The notes beneath the pieces were generated by a model. That model saw only the letters and a program-made list of their open reading frames with translations. It did no database searches and was not told the origin of the DNA. Positions 1-25,500 of a DNA stretch of 64,000 bases are shown in pieces (positions within the stretch are counted from its first letter, which is position 1; each line of letters starts with the position of its first letter). Source of the DNA: Anas platyrhynchos (taxonomy: Eukaryota; Chordata; Aves; Anseriformes; Anatidae); contig NC_092600.1 of NCBI RefSeq assembly GCF_047663525.1, forward strand, positions 5,762,001 through 5,826,000. Reading direction: 5' to 3'. The position numbers and the translations under genes are program-made.

Positions 1-1289
1 CCTTGTGCAGATCCGCCCAGCTCTACACAGGCAGACCTGGGGCTTCCCCGCAGCCCAAACCCACTGCCCAGTACCCTGCTGAGCGGTGCTGCCTGCCCCA
101 GCCCGGAGCCCTGGCAGGGAAGAAGGGGAAGAGCCATTTCTTGCTTCTGGCTGACTTCCCCCGGCCGCACATCTGCACTGTGCTTCTGCCTGCACGCCCC
201 ACGGGGCTCCTTGCAGTCCCCTTGACAGGTGAACAGAGAGAATTTAGTTATAAGTAAAGTCCGCTGTGCTCTAGATTTCTTAACGCAACACAAACAAACA
301 CTAAACGGGACACTCTCACTTAGAAAAATAGCAACACGTTCAAACTGAGGAGGACAAAAGGTTGAAAACCTGCACGCACATCGATCCGAGAAGCATCTGG
401 AACACAGAAAGACACCAGAGTGTCGCTTTAGGTTCTGGGATACACGTAGGTATGTATGAAATAGTGACTGGCAGTAGGATTATGCATATACTGGTGCTGA
501 TAACGATGCAACAGCTGCAGAGTAAAATATAATCTACAGATAAAAGATATTGCACTAGAGGTGGGCCCAAGCTGTGGCTTGTGTCCCTTTGGGGGGCACT
601 CAGTTTGGGTCCACCTCTAAACACGAAAACACACCCAAACAAAAAATACTGATTATCAAAACTAAAAACCCAGAGGGACTGCTTCCCTTCAGAATCTCAC
701 CGGAGAACCCGTGGCTGCAAAACTGCTGGGCCCAGAAGAGCCGACCATTTCTGCCCTGTCTTTGAGGAGAGTTTGCCTGGCTTGGGCTGCAGGGGTGTTT
801 AGCAAAACGTGTGGTGGGAAGAGGCGAGTAAGGGTGGGAAAGTACCGCAAAGTGCAGGGCCAAGGGCAAATATTTGGTCACACCTCTCCGGAGTGCAGAA
901 CAGTACCATATGCAAAGGGACTGGCGTACCTGCTTTGAGAAGGAAGAGAAATCTGACCCCACTGGCAGCCAGAGCAAGTTCTGACGTGAAGAATAATTGG
1001 AATAAATGTACAAGTGGGATAAAACGCAATAGGCATCCGAGTGTAGCTAATGCCCAGCTAATAGGACAGGATACCTGAGCTCCCCCACCAGGGAGAAGAA
1101 ATAGATCTCTTTCAGGACTGTGGGATAGTGTTTGATAGTGGGAAATTAGTAATTCAGCTGTACGAGATGGAGTTATTATGGGGTTTGTGAAGTGAATAAA
1201 CAAATAGCCAAAAGGAGGGCAACAAGGAGTTAATTGATGGGGAAATCTTTGGGCTGGACAGAGGTAGTAAAAGGAGCTCTCTAGGGTTG

Positions 1290-1690
1290 CTCTTGATGCC
1301 AAAAATATTTAGTATTTTTATTAGTCAGTCCAGCCCCCAAAAATAACAGTTTCTTAATGAAATGTGCTGATGACCCAATGTCTGGAACAGCAGGGAGTAT
1401 CTTGGTTAGAAATGCTGGAGTAGAAAGAACTAGGTGCTAAGGTTGGTCAGAGGATGACTCCAAACTACCAGTATGTTGTGGCTGGGAAAAGGCAACACAA
1501 ATCCAGTACAGACCAGAACGTATTAATGCCCTCTGTGAGGTCTAGACTTGACCTTACTGGAGTACTGGATAATTCTGGTCATCCTTGGCAGGGAAGGACA
1601 AATTAAAAACGGAGCTGGTGCAGACAGGGGCTATCAGGATGATTTGATGTGCCACCCCATGGGCTCAAGTTGCAGCTACAGGCATCCTAC
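1290..1690 (+). repeat. Degenerate LINE-like sequence, probably old CR1
   Basis: Stretches resemble the CR1 ORF2 end read on the plus strand: a segment like 'gctgatgacccaatg' near 1368 and one like 'ctggagtactgg' near 1557, followed by a purine-rich run and 'atcaggatgatt' near 1633, in the order expected for the element. The frame is broken and similarity is patchy, so this is a tentative call by eye. Confidence 0.35.
1317..1322 (-). promoter_or_regulatory. PDGFRB: Possible PDGFRB polyadenylation signal (AATAAA)
   Basis: TTTATT on the plus strand reads AATAAA on the minus strand. It is the only canonical signal I found downstream of the PDGFRB stop within the window. It lies beside degenerate repeat sequence, so use is uncertain. 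Confidence 0.3.
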
Positions 1691-2052
1691 CAAGCACCTT
1701 ACATGTCAGAAAAACAAAGTGGTCTGACCCCGAGGGTCGCACAAGTTACTGCTTTTCCACAGTTAGGATCATTTCTTGAACCACAGAAGATGGCTCCTTC
1801 ATGACAGGCAGGAGGAACTAGCATGGAAAAACAGTTGTCATTCACAGTGTGTTTCCTACAGATGATGGGGCGTCTGACCACGAGGGCTGAAAATATGCTC
1901 CACCGGCTGCCAATAAAAGTGCTATTTCTTATGTTCACATTTTAACAAGGACATCAGCCCGTGAAATATCTGCTCCTCTTTTAGTTGCATAAATGGCAGC
2001 ATTGCAACGATAGACAACTTAAGACAGAAGCTGTTTTGCTGGTTGTTTTTTT

Positions 2053-2054
<2 letters not shown>

Positions 2055-2083
<29 letters not shown>
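2055..2083 (+). repeat. Poly(T) tract
   Basis: An uninterrupted run of about 29 T residues, preceded by a shorter T run at 2046-2052. On the PDGFRB sense strand it is poly(A). It may be the tail of a decayed retroposed sequence; no target-site duplication is obvious. Confidence 0.85.
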
Positions 2084-3856
2084 GGCAGAAGTTTCAGATT
2101 TAAAAAAAAAACAAACAAAAAACTCAGTGGCTCTGAGGTGGATGAAATCCAAAAGACGCTGATTGAATTTTTAAACCTGCCTGCATAGGATTTGTAGGGT
2201 GCACAGAGAAATATGCATGCATAGGGCAGCAAAGGGGTTAATGGGATTGGGGACATGCTGCAGACAGAGCTCTGTGCAAGGCGAAACTTCTCCTTTTGGG
2301 GAAAAAGAAAAAAAAAAAACCTGCTAGAAAAACCTGCTGGTTTCTCTGGTGTCAGAGCTGTAGTTTTTGGGGTCTAGATTTCATCTCCGCAGAGGTGGGG
2401 TTCACAAGTGATTTCAAAAGCCCGGTGTTCCTCCTGCTTTGAGTCTCCTCCTTCAAGTACCAGCTGAGAGCACAAGAGGTCCTGAGCCTGCGTGTGAGAA
2501 GCAAGGAAGGAGGAGAGAAGCAGGAGGAAGGTCTCTGCCCTTCAAAACACTTCCCGAGGGAGAGGAATTCTCCCTGATTCCTCTTGCTCTGCTTGGCTCC
2601 CCACGACACTTCACCCACAGCCCTGGCAAGCTGTGAATGGGGTTGCCTGGCCCCAAAAGTGGCAGGGCATGAGACATGCTACAGCCATGGCCAAACAGCT
2701 TCCCAGCCTCTCTGTCTTTTGTGATGTCCCTGGGCTGGTGTTCTGGCATCCTTATTGCTCCCAGTAGTCTTGCTACGACTCGGGAGGGACTGGTGAGACC
2801 TGCCGTCCTGAGACGGACGGCGTTTGGGTGAACAGTCTGTCACGAGGGAGATCTTGTTTCCCAAAGGTAAGGCATAAACATTTTGCAGCCAACGGGGTTA
2901 TAAAATTTCCCAGCAGATGAGCTGGGCTTAGTGGCAGTGGAAGATTAATGAATAGCCATATCGCTTCCTTATACTGGCCCTGGCTAGTGGATTAATATAT
3001 TTTGTTCCCTTTAAATCTTCGGCGGAGAATAATCAGCTTAGTGTCCACGCAGACAACACCACCACCGGACCGCCCTCTTTGCTACTACAACAGAGTCATT
3101 GCGAGAGCGTGCGGGGTTCCTGGCGTGCCCCTGGGGCTCCTGGCTGGGCACAGAATGGCTCAGGGTGCGCCAGAGAGCCACGGGTACCTGCAGTGCTTGT
3201 CCTGCTCCATCCTCCGTAGGAGAGGTTTGGAAGGTTAGGAAGACGGTGACTTGGTGTCTCCGAGACTGCCTGGTCTGTCCAGGCCTTGGCTGTGCTTGGA
3301 GGAGAGCCCTCCCCACGTGTTCTTGATCCCCAGCAGCTGGAGTTGGGTATTGCGGCTCCTCTACACCCCAGCAAAGGGCTCCAAGGAAATCGTCTGTCCC
3401 GGTGGCTTTTCACAGAACCACGGTGCGTGGCTGGCGCTGAGACCGTCAGAGAAGTGCTGGTGCAGAGGAGCTGAAACCCATTGCCACCTGATGGGCAGAG
3501 ATGGGGAAGGGGCTGGAGCATCCTCTTCGCAATGCGGAAAGCGGTGGCTCTCGCCGAGATCCGGCCCATCTTTTCCACTTGAAAAGAAGACATTGGGCTG
3601 TGAGATGTCTCCCTCCTGCCGCGGTGTGATCGCCGAGGAGGATGTGGCAGTGATCCCGAGGTTGCTGGCACTCAGCCACCTCTTCGTAAGGAGGGAAGGG
3701 GACGGCAATGGGGAAAACGTCTCTAATCCCCCGCCCCGCTCCGGGAGATGGGAGGGAGGGAGGAAGGCTGGGACAGGTGGGGATGTCCCGATGGACAAGC
3801 AGTGTCTCTCTGTGACGTCTGGGACAGCCGTGGGGGTGCCACCAGCCCAGCTCTGG

Positions 3857-16477
<12,621 letters not shown>

Positions 16478-16506
16478 GGTGGGCTCCACGGCCCGGCGGC
16501 CAAATC

Positions 16507-19500
16507 CTGCCAAGATCAGCACAGGATGAGCGCAGCACCGCGGGGCCGGGGTCCCCTTTCCACCCCCTGTCTCTCTCCCCAATTTTCAGCCTTTCCCTCC
16601 TGGTGGTGACACGGTTCCCCTCGCCCTGGATCTGCTGAGGGAGCAGATTTAAGGCATTCCCTGCCAGCAAACAGGGCTCGAGCTGGAGGCTGCCGGGGTG
16701 GTGTCAGCCCTTGCTCAGCCCTGCCTCTCTGCCTCCCTCTGATCGGCCGCTTGCCTTCCTTCCCTCAGTCCCGGGGAGATAAAGCTTGCTGGAAAACAGA
16801 TCCCCCCTGCCGTCCTCCCACATTTTCTGCTCCTTTCAACAAAACAAAACAAGAGCAAAGAAAAACCAAAAAATTATAAAGAGATAAAATAAAAAACGTG
16901 TCTCGTGTTTCACTTTCCCAAATATGTATTTTAAGGGAATATTTTCATCCAGGCTTCCCTTTTATCGACATTTCTCCCAAAGCCCTTTCTGCAGAGCATG
17001 TCAAACCCTCCCTGGTGCCAACCAGCAGCCCAGGAGAGGCTGTTGGGAGCAGTGGGGTCTGTCCCCGATGTTACGGGGTGACGGGCTGGGCTCAGGGCGC
17101 CCTGAGACTGGGCCAGCTGTGGGCGAGCTGACCCTCGGGGCGAGCAATGGGGACCCCAGAGCCAAAGCTGGGGTTCAGAGCTCCTGAACCTGGGAAAATG
17201 GGCATCTTGGACCTGCTCCCAAGGCAGACCCTGAGGTGAAGCTCCCAGGAGCTGCCTGCCCAGGGCTGGTGGCAATCGGGGGCTTGCTGGCCCGGCCCCA
17301 GGCACCGTCCCTTACCGAGTGGCTCTGCTGCCTCCTGGCCCTGAAGTGGTGTCTCTGTCTGCTCGATGCTGGGAGGAAATGGTTCTTAAATGACGCGCAC
17401 TTGTCAGATGTTTTTATTATTCTCTTTCTTTGGCTCAAAAAAGAAAAAAAGAAAAGAAAAAAAAAAAGCCCGAACTACCAGCAAAGCCTCGCAGGTCTCC
17501 AGCTTACTCAGCAGCTTCCCTCTCCATAAAACCCCTCTGTGAGTCCTGGATTCTGTGTGTGCTGGAGGGAGAGAGAGCACTTACGGGAAGGAGCTAGGGG
17601 TGGATGGGATGAGAGGACGGAGGGGAAATTCAGGCTATAAATGACCGGAGCTCTGCACCCACCGACACGCAGGAGAGGCCAGGAGGGCGAACAACCTAAT
17701 CTCCCCGGTGCCCCAAGGCGCTGCCACGAGAACAATCAGCTTTGTTTCCCAATTCTCCTTGACAGAGATATGCCATTCATCCATTATCCAGTGGTCAAGG
17801 TTGTCAGAACAACTGGCACCGTCTCCTTTCAGCCCTCCCTGCCTGCATGCAGGAGCCAGGCTGCGTCCACCCCCCAAATCTCTGCCTGCCCATGGCTGAG
17901 ATCTTCCCAGGCTCATGCTCAGCTCTTGTCCAGCACCTCAGTTGTGGCCACGGGCCCTGCTGAAGGCTCCCTCTGCCCCTGTGGAGAGGTTTTACCCCAC
18001 TCTGAAGCGTCACAGCGAGCACCGAGAGCCCCGCAGCCCCCGCCTGCTGCCTCTGGCTGCTTCCCTGGCATTCAGAGCTGGTTTTAATAAAACTGCTGGT
18101 TTTTGCAGAAAAGCTTTTCTCTTGGAGATCCTTCCCGAGCAGAGCGGGAGGGTGGCAACGTCTCACAAATAGCAGCGACCTCTCCCTTGTTTGTCTGCTC
18201 TGGCCGGGTGAGAGGCTCAGCCCGTGCTGCAGAGCCTGCCTAGCGGCCGGCCGGACCTTCCTTTCTCTCCTCGTCACACAAACCTGTGCTCACTTTGTGC
18301 AAACAGGCATTTCACAAGGGAGGTAAACTCACCCCGATCACTGCCAGCCTTGAGAGCACTCGATTCCTTCCTCAGCCTCAGCTTTCATCCTCTGCAAGAG
18401 GAACAAGGTGCACCCTGTGCGTGCCGGACAAGGAGGAGGTGCCCAAACCAGGCACACAGACGTAATCGCACCTAAGGACCCACTCCTACGTGGTGCTCAG
18501 CTGCCTCGGATCATCTCCTCCAACCCTATGGGTGAAAACGGCCCCATGGACCCCCAGATTCCTACGCCCTTCCCAAGGACCATCAGCTGCACGTCTTCAA
18601 GCCGTGAGACATGCCATGGGCAAGGCCCTAGCTTGGCACCTCCAGTGCTACCTCCCAGGCCCTTGGCACAGCCCTGGTGGCACTGGCAACCTGCCACCGG
18701 GGTCCCCATCCCCTCGCCATCCTCTCCTCCCTGCAGAGGTCCCCAGCGCAGGCACAGACCCTCCCTCGGCCCCTCTCCAGCACTGCGACATGAGGGCAGG
18801 CCGTCCGTTTTCACTCAAGCTGCATGTTTGTTATTCTAAGAGAGGAATTTGGCTGGAGAGGGGAGGGCGGTCGGGTGGCTGGAGGCAGGACGGGCTGCCC
18901 AGGAGATGTGGCCCCATGGCCCCGCTCGCCCCCGCGCTGCGCCCAGCACCGAGGGGCTCCAGACGAGGCGCAGACACCGCCACCTTCCCCGCCAGGAGAT
19001 AAAGCCCTGCTGTCTGCCCTTATCTCTCGTCTGGAATCGCCTCCTCCGCACCGAGCCCTTGGAGAGGGGCAGAGCTGTGGGCGAGACCGGGGCTGAGCCA
19101 GCCCTGGGAGTCCCAGTGCTGGGGACAGGAACGTGTCCCAGGGACAAGCACCATGGGGGCTGCCAGGGCGCCCACTGAAAGCACATTTGCACAACTCTGG
19201 CCTTGCACTTTCACAGCATGGGGCTCCCTGGATGGTGCTGAGCCCCCACGGAGCAGGACGCAGGCTGGAGGGTGGGAGCGGAGCGGTCAAACACCACGGC
19301 CATGGCCGCGGAGCTCAGGTCTCGTGATTCCCGGTCTCATGACTTTGTGGCTTCTCCGCAGCAGCATGCGCCAGTTTCCCTGCCTCCCAAATGGGATGGG
19401 AGCTCGGCTTTCTCCTCTGCCTTCCCTCCTGCTCGTGGCCAAGGGATGATGGATTTGGCCTGGAGTTTCTGCAGCCGGACAGGGCGAGGCCCGGGGCGCT

Positions 19501-22500
19501 GGGTGTGAGGAAGTGCAAGTGCTGCATCCAGCTTCTGCTGGGGGAGATCCCCAAAAACCCAGGCAGGACCATTCCTTCATCCATCTCTGCCACTCCTCCC
19601 CATCACAGCACCCTGCTAAGGCCCTCACGCCTCACCAAACCTACTGATTTATTCCCATTTTCCCAGACCTATGTCTTGCTCAAGGATGTTACTAAGCAAA
19701 TATGCCTTTGCTAATGCCCAAAATATGCTGTGTGGGTTCCGTCTTGAACATTCTGGGGTAATGAGGCAGGAACTTTGCTCGGCATGCCCTGCCACACCTC
19801 CGAGCCCCCTTCCCTCTGCCCCCAGGATGTGTTTGGCGTGGTGTCCCAGCAGAGCATCTCAGCGCATGAAGCAGTCACTGCTGGTGTGAGCATCGTAGGG
19901 CACTGCCCATGTGGGACGTGTCCATTTCTGGCCCTACATCATCCTTAAACCCTGGGAGATGAATACCGATGGGCATCCATGCCAAGGAGACCACCACGAT
20001 TTTCTGCACATTGCCTGAGTGTGCCTCAACCATGTTTTTCCCCTCTCCCCCACAACCATGCCAAGAACCCATATGGGGGTCCTGCGAGCACCCCCAGAGC
20101 TGCAGGAGCTGGGAACCAGCCTGTGAAGCTCTGCATGGGAATGGGGAAGGTTCTGGGTGCCTGCGAGGTGCAGAGCAGCCCCACTGCTCCTCGGATGGAG
20201 CTCAGCCCCCCGCAGCCCATCACCAGCAAGGGGATGTGCTGCCTGCTGGAAATTGGGGTTGCAAATCGGGCTGCCCTCCCTCGCTCTTCCCCCGGCTTTC
20301 CATTTCCAGCCGGGCTGCAGTTCCCGGTGCTCCCACCACGCTCGCTGGCCCCACGGTCCTGCCAAGCAGGCGAAGGACATCTGGTGTGAATTAGCGGCAA
20401 GTCAAATACCCTTCGTTTCTTCTTTGTCTGAACGCATCTGAGTCATTAAGTGAGATCACGGGTGCCCATGCGCAATAGGAAAGCTCCGCATGGATCCCAT
20501 GATCAATGCCATGCACAGCTGGGTTCTGGGGGCTCCTCCTGGCCTGGGGGGGCCCCGTCCTCGTTTTGGAAGGCAAAGAGCTCCCCAAGCAAAGGCTGCT
20601 GGCCCCTGAGAGCCCAGCTTTGCTTGTCCAGCACTGAAACTCCTCGGCTTGCCCTGTTTCCCTCTGCCACCCTCCCCCCTGCCTCCGCGACTGCTTCTTT
20701 CCCACCCTTTAATCTAAATAAAACCAAGCTTTTTTTTTTTTTTTTTTCCTTGGCTGGAACTGGCCGGAGTTGCAACATCTCTCCTCTGGGGTCCCTCGGC
20801 TCCCATGACACCACGTTTACTCACAGGCCAGATTATCATCACAGAGCCCTTTTTCTTTTTCCCAGCACATGGCTGGAATTAGGCGGCGTGCACACATGGG
20901 GAGCCTGTCGACCAGCCCCGTAAACAGCTGATGATAAAACGCAGAGGTTGGAAAGCTGAAACCAGGGGGGCTGGGGAGTCCCCAGGGTCCCACAGGCCAT
21001 CCCTGGGGCCAAAACCTCTTTGCACGGCCATCTGCCAGTGCCAATAGGGTCCTGACACTTCACCCACATGCTGGTGATGCTCAGAAACCTGGGTGCCTGT
21101 TGCACCGTGCCTGGGCTTGGGGGCTTCTTGTATTCATCTACAAGGAGGATTTTGTAGACCCCGTCCCTCAGCCGCACTAGCAGACAGCACTGTGAACACC
21201 TGAGCTCTCTGAGCAGTTTTTCTGGCTGTGCTGGCTGTGAATTTAGGGATTAAAATGCCAGCCACTGGTAACCAGCTCTGGTGGCACCTGGAGAAGAGAC
21301 ACATGGTGGTGAGACCACGGATGAGAGCCGTGGGGTGAGCCCAGCAGCCTCCCCTGCCCTGGGCAGCTCTGACAGCAGCTGTCGGGCAGCCAAAAGCCAG
21401 CACCGTGCTGCCAAGCCGTGTGGGGGCTGCAGGGGGTGACCTGGTGGCGTGACTCAGCTCCAGTGGGGTCAGGAGCCTCCAAAAGGGCTTGGACTCGGGC
21501 ACCAACCCCACGCAGCCCCTTTTTGTCTGGGGTCATCGTTCTTCCCTCCCCATCCAGGGGTTTCCAGCCAACCTCCATCACCATACAACTGTGCCCTGAG
21601 CCCTCCGTGCGCACGGCGAGGAACCGGCACGGGGAGACGTGGGAGCACGGCGAGCCCTGCGCTCTCACCCCCGGTCCCCTCGCATTCCCCCTCTGGTTTA
21701 AGCCCATGGGAGAGAGAGGAAATGAGTGACCTATTTAGTGCGAGTTCAAAATAAAGCGAAACATCTGTTTGGAGCGGGGCCAGCGTTATAAATAATCCCC
21801 CAGCCCCGAGTGTTGGTATTCGTGGCCCTTTCGCCACGCATGCTCCCTCGCTTCCACTTGCGGAAGGCCGGGCACGGGGCTGCTCCCGCGAGCCTGCGAG
21901 CACTGCCTGGGCTGTGGGAAAACCCTGAGGGGGGGGACAAAGGGGCTGGGGCTCACCTGGGGCCGGGAAGGAGGGCAGGGTGTTGGATGGAGGTGCCTGG
22001 CTGCCTGCTCCTTGCCCCAGATGCATCCTGCCCCTTGGTCACCATGACCGAGCTGTGGGGTCACACAACTTGGGATGCTCGAGCTGGACGTGGGCTATGG
22101 GGTCAGCTCAGCCCTGGATCTCACCCCCTGCAGCACAATGACCCCCCCCCCCGGGGCTGTGAATGGGCCCCTCGGGAGCGTTTTGCGCTTTCTTGGCACC
22201 TTTTTCCACCAGGCTGCTCTGAGGGATGCGGCAGAGCCCGTTGGGGCTGCCCATGGTCATCCTGCAGCTTCTCCTCAGCCCTGGCAGCGCAGAGCCTTCG
22301 GGGGGGGGCCAGCAGCACGAGCGTGTGAGCAATGTGAGCAATGAGCGTGGGTGCAGGGCACGCACACCACGGGCCAGCACCCACACAGCTCCTGGCAGCG
22401 CTTTGCTGCTGACCCCAGGAAAAGGCGGCTCCAGCTGGGGCTGGCTGGCAGCAGCGGCTCGAAGAGAAATCTGCCCCTCTGTCCCCTGGCTGGGGGTCCC

Positions 22501-25500
22501 TCAGGGACCTTGGCGTCCCCATCCTCTCACCTAAAGCTTCTCCTAGATGCAGGGGAGTGGAGGGGGGCTGGGGGGATGCAGGGATGAGGAAAACACCCCC
22601 CAGCACCATGACGGTGTCCCCATCACCGCTCATGATCACTACGTGAGGTTGGCAGGAACAGAGCTGGGGCCAGAGGTCCTGGATGGCTCTAATTAACCAC
22701 TAATCAAGGGGAGAGAATGGAGACGGAGCTGTCTTCCTCTCCTCTGCCCCCCAGCCAAGCTCCAGGAGCAGCCGGCGCGTGGCTGCATCCCCAGCCCCAC
22801 GTCCCGGCGAACCTGATCCTCGCCGGAAAATGTCCGTGAGACGCGGAGCAGGAGGACGTAATCTGCAGGGATGCATCGGCCCTTCTCTTCCCGGCTGCCT
22901 GCGAGGGACCCGCGCTTAATCGCTTGGTTCTGGGGCTTTAGGCTCTCGTGGCCAGGATTAGCCACCCGCCAGCTCTGCGGTCGGGGAGGAATGGGACGGG
23001 GAGCGGGGCGCGGCGAGCAAACGGCGGCGGTGCAGGCAAGGGGATGGAGTCTGACCTACACTTGCTGCTGCAGGTGCCGGGGGCTGATCCTGTGCCCTCC
23101 TCCCCAAATCCACCTGTGGGCAGGAGGAGCAGGGTGGTGGCACCCCCTGCCCCATACCCAGCTCCGCGTGTCCCCTCTCCGTGCTGCAAACTGGAGACGA
23201 AGCCACCAGGTCCCCGGTGTGGCTGTGCCGTGCTGCAAGCTGGGGTCAGAGCCCAGGGGGTAACTGCACCCCAAAGCCCCTAAGTCCTTATAACAATCTG
23301 GGGGCAGCAACAGGGCTCTCTGGGGTGGCTGATGGGGGCTGAGAGCCAAGCACGTCCCCTGAGGGATACAAAAGCAACGCCTCCCTGCTGGAAAATCTCT
23401 TCCTACGTGCTCTGGCCAGGCAGCACAAGCCTTGCTTGCTGTCCTCACTGCCCTGCCCTGCACGCAGGCTCCTTTACATCCCCCAACGGTTCCTCTCCCC
23501 TCGTCACGGAGAAAAAATCAGCTTCTCTCTGCACTGATGTTCTATAAGCTCCCCCAACAAGCTGCCAGCACCCCGTGCCCTCCCCGAGCACGGCTCTGAA
23601 ATCGTCACCGAGCCCCGCGCCTGCCAAAATTCGCCTTCCCGAATCAGACCATATTCTCCCAAACCGCTCCCAGGCTGGAGAAAGAAACTTGGCAGCCAGG
23701 GGGGGACCCTCTCGAGGTGCCAGGAGCGCCCGGCCCCAAGGAGAGCGGGGTTTCTGTTCTGCAGCCCTTTGCTCGGCAAACACCGAAACCGAGGTGACTT
23801 CCAGCGTGCGAGCGGAGAATGCGCTTTCAGAGAGCGGAGCTTGAAATGGTTTATTTTCTGCTGGCCCCGGTTCAGACAAACCCACAAGCAAACATATTTT
23901 TTTGTATAAATAAGACAGTGTGTCTCGCCAGTTAAAGCAATTCAAACATGAATGTAGCAATTTAATTGGTGCCAATTGCTGCGTCTCGGTAGCATTAAGA
24001 TTTCAGTCACAGCCTCTTTTGCATGGCAGCCGGGCCAGGAGGGGGGAAGGCGGAGGGCAGAGCAGGATGGGGCCCTGCGCCTTGCCCATCGCCTGGCTCC
24101 ATCCAGAGCCTCGTCCCCTGCCTGGGCTGTGGGGATGAGCTGAGAAGTCCCTGTCCTCAGCAGGAGAGAGCTCCTCCTGCCACCTCCGGTTGGTAGCCTG
24201 GGGGGTGACACTGGGGCATCCCAGCCCTCTTCAAACCTTCTCTTCTCGTGGACCCCACTCTTTTCAAGCCCTGTGTGGGTGCCAGAGGGGACCTGGGGGG
24301 ATGAGGACGTGCCTCTGCACCCTGCAGCTGTGCCCTGGGGAGGGCAAATCCCACCGAGGGTGCAGGAGGACGTGCACCACCCGCACCATGGCTCCTGCTT
24401 GCTGGCAGCAGCCTCTCCGTGGGAGATTTCCCAAACTCCTGCCCACGTGGGCTCTCCACGCCACGCTCCTCTGGCCCTGCAGGTCGGTGGTAGCGTGGAG
24501 GAAGGGTGAAATATGGGCAAGTTGTGCCACAGCCTCTGTCCCAAGGGTGGCAAGAAACCAGGGTTTGGGGGCCAGGACACCACAGGCAGCATCCCCTGTG
24601 CCCTGGTAGGGAAGGGGACAGACCCGTGGGACCCCCTTGCTCCACACGTGTCCTGTCCCAGTGCCCCTCTGCACATCCCTGGCACGTGTCCCTGTCCCTG
24701 TCCCACTGGGTCTGGCCCGGGGAAGGGCAGAGCTTCCAGGAAGAGGCGTCCCCGGGGAGGGCAGAGCAGGGCAGAGGTGCGCTTGGCTAATTAGGCAACC
24801 CCTAAAACAAGTCTCGTTACGTCCAATCTGCCTGGCAGAGCGGAAGGAGCCTCCTGGAGCCGTTCCAGCCTCTCAGGGAACAATACCCGGTCTATACACT
24901 CCCCTCCAGGGGATTTCTTCTCCCCGGCTAAAGCACAAACAAACAAACTCCAAGAAGTGCCTAGCCCCATCCTCCCTTGCAGCCACAGGACGCATCCAGC
25001 CCGCGGTCCCCCAGGGGATTCAGCTACCACTGCCCCTCTGCTCCCTGCCCTTTGCTGCTGCATCCCAGGAAGATGCTGGGCACCAGGGTCTGACGCTCCA
25101 AACACCGCCCCGCTTCGGCACGGTGCCTGCTGCTGGAGAGCCTTGCTGACCTCCGTGCTCACTGAGACAGTTTCTTCTCGCCCAAGCCCTGCAGGACGTC
25201 GTGGTGCTCTGATGGAGCTCTGAAGGGGACCATGCACGCGGCAGTGCCCACGTCCCCCTCACCCCAACCCTGAACCCTGCAGGGCTGAAGGCACCCAGCT
25301 CACCAGCAGCGTGCCCTCACCCCCCTAAGAACCAGCTCTCCCTGTGCACCAAGACCTCACGCTGCCACCCCAACACCCAGCAACCAGCCAACCCCATCAC
25401 CTCCTCTTCCACCTCCTCTTTCAGTTCTCCACCACCTTTCTGGTTTCCCGAGCACCTGCTGTGCTTCCCCAAACCTTCCTCCCCGCAAGCATCCCTGGGC

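Larger units (their letters stand above)
1..3856 (-). other. PDGFRB 3' UTR and downstream flank; no coding gene seen
   Basis: No exon with recognisable protein was found on either strand. In other vertebrates CSF1R lies just beyond this end in the same orientation, so upstream CSF1R sequence could sit near position 1, but I cannot identify any of its exons. A minus-strand AATAAA occurs at 1317-1322, which would make a 2.5 kb 3' UTR. A variant AATATA at 2997-3002 would give a shorter one of about 0.86 kb. Which is used is not visible. The stretch holds a long T tract at 2055-2083, an AT-rich block at 2880-3030, and degenerate LINE-like sequence near 1290-1690. Confidence 0.5.

Noticed and set aside
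1-3800. CSF1R first exons
   Set aside because: Expected nearby from synteny, but no minus-strand signal peptide or Ig-domain exon of CSF1R could be recognised.
16583-16585. Upstream in-frame ATG (16582) as PDGFRB start
   Set aside because: It would add a non-hydrophobic leader before the signal peptide, and a good splice acceptor with exon edge at 16506 separates it from the coding exon.
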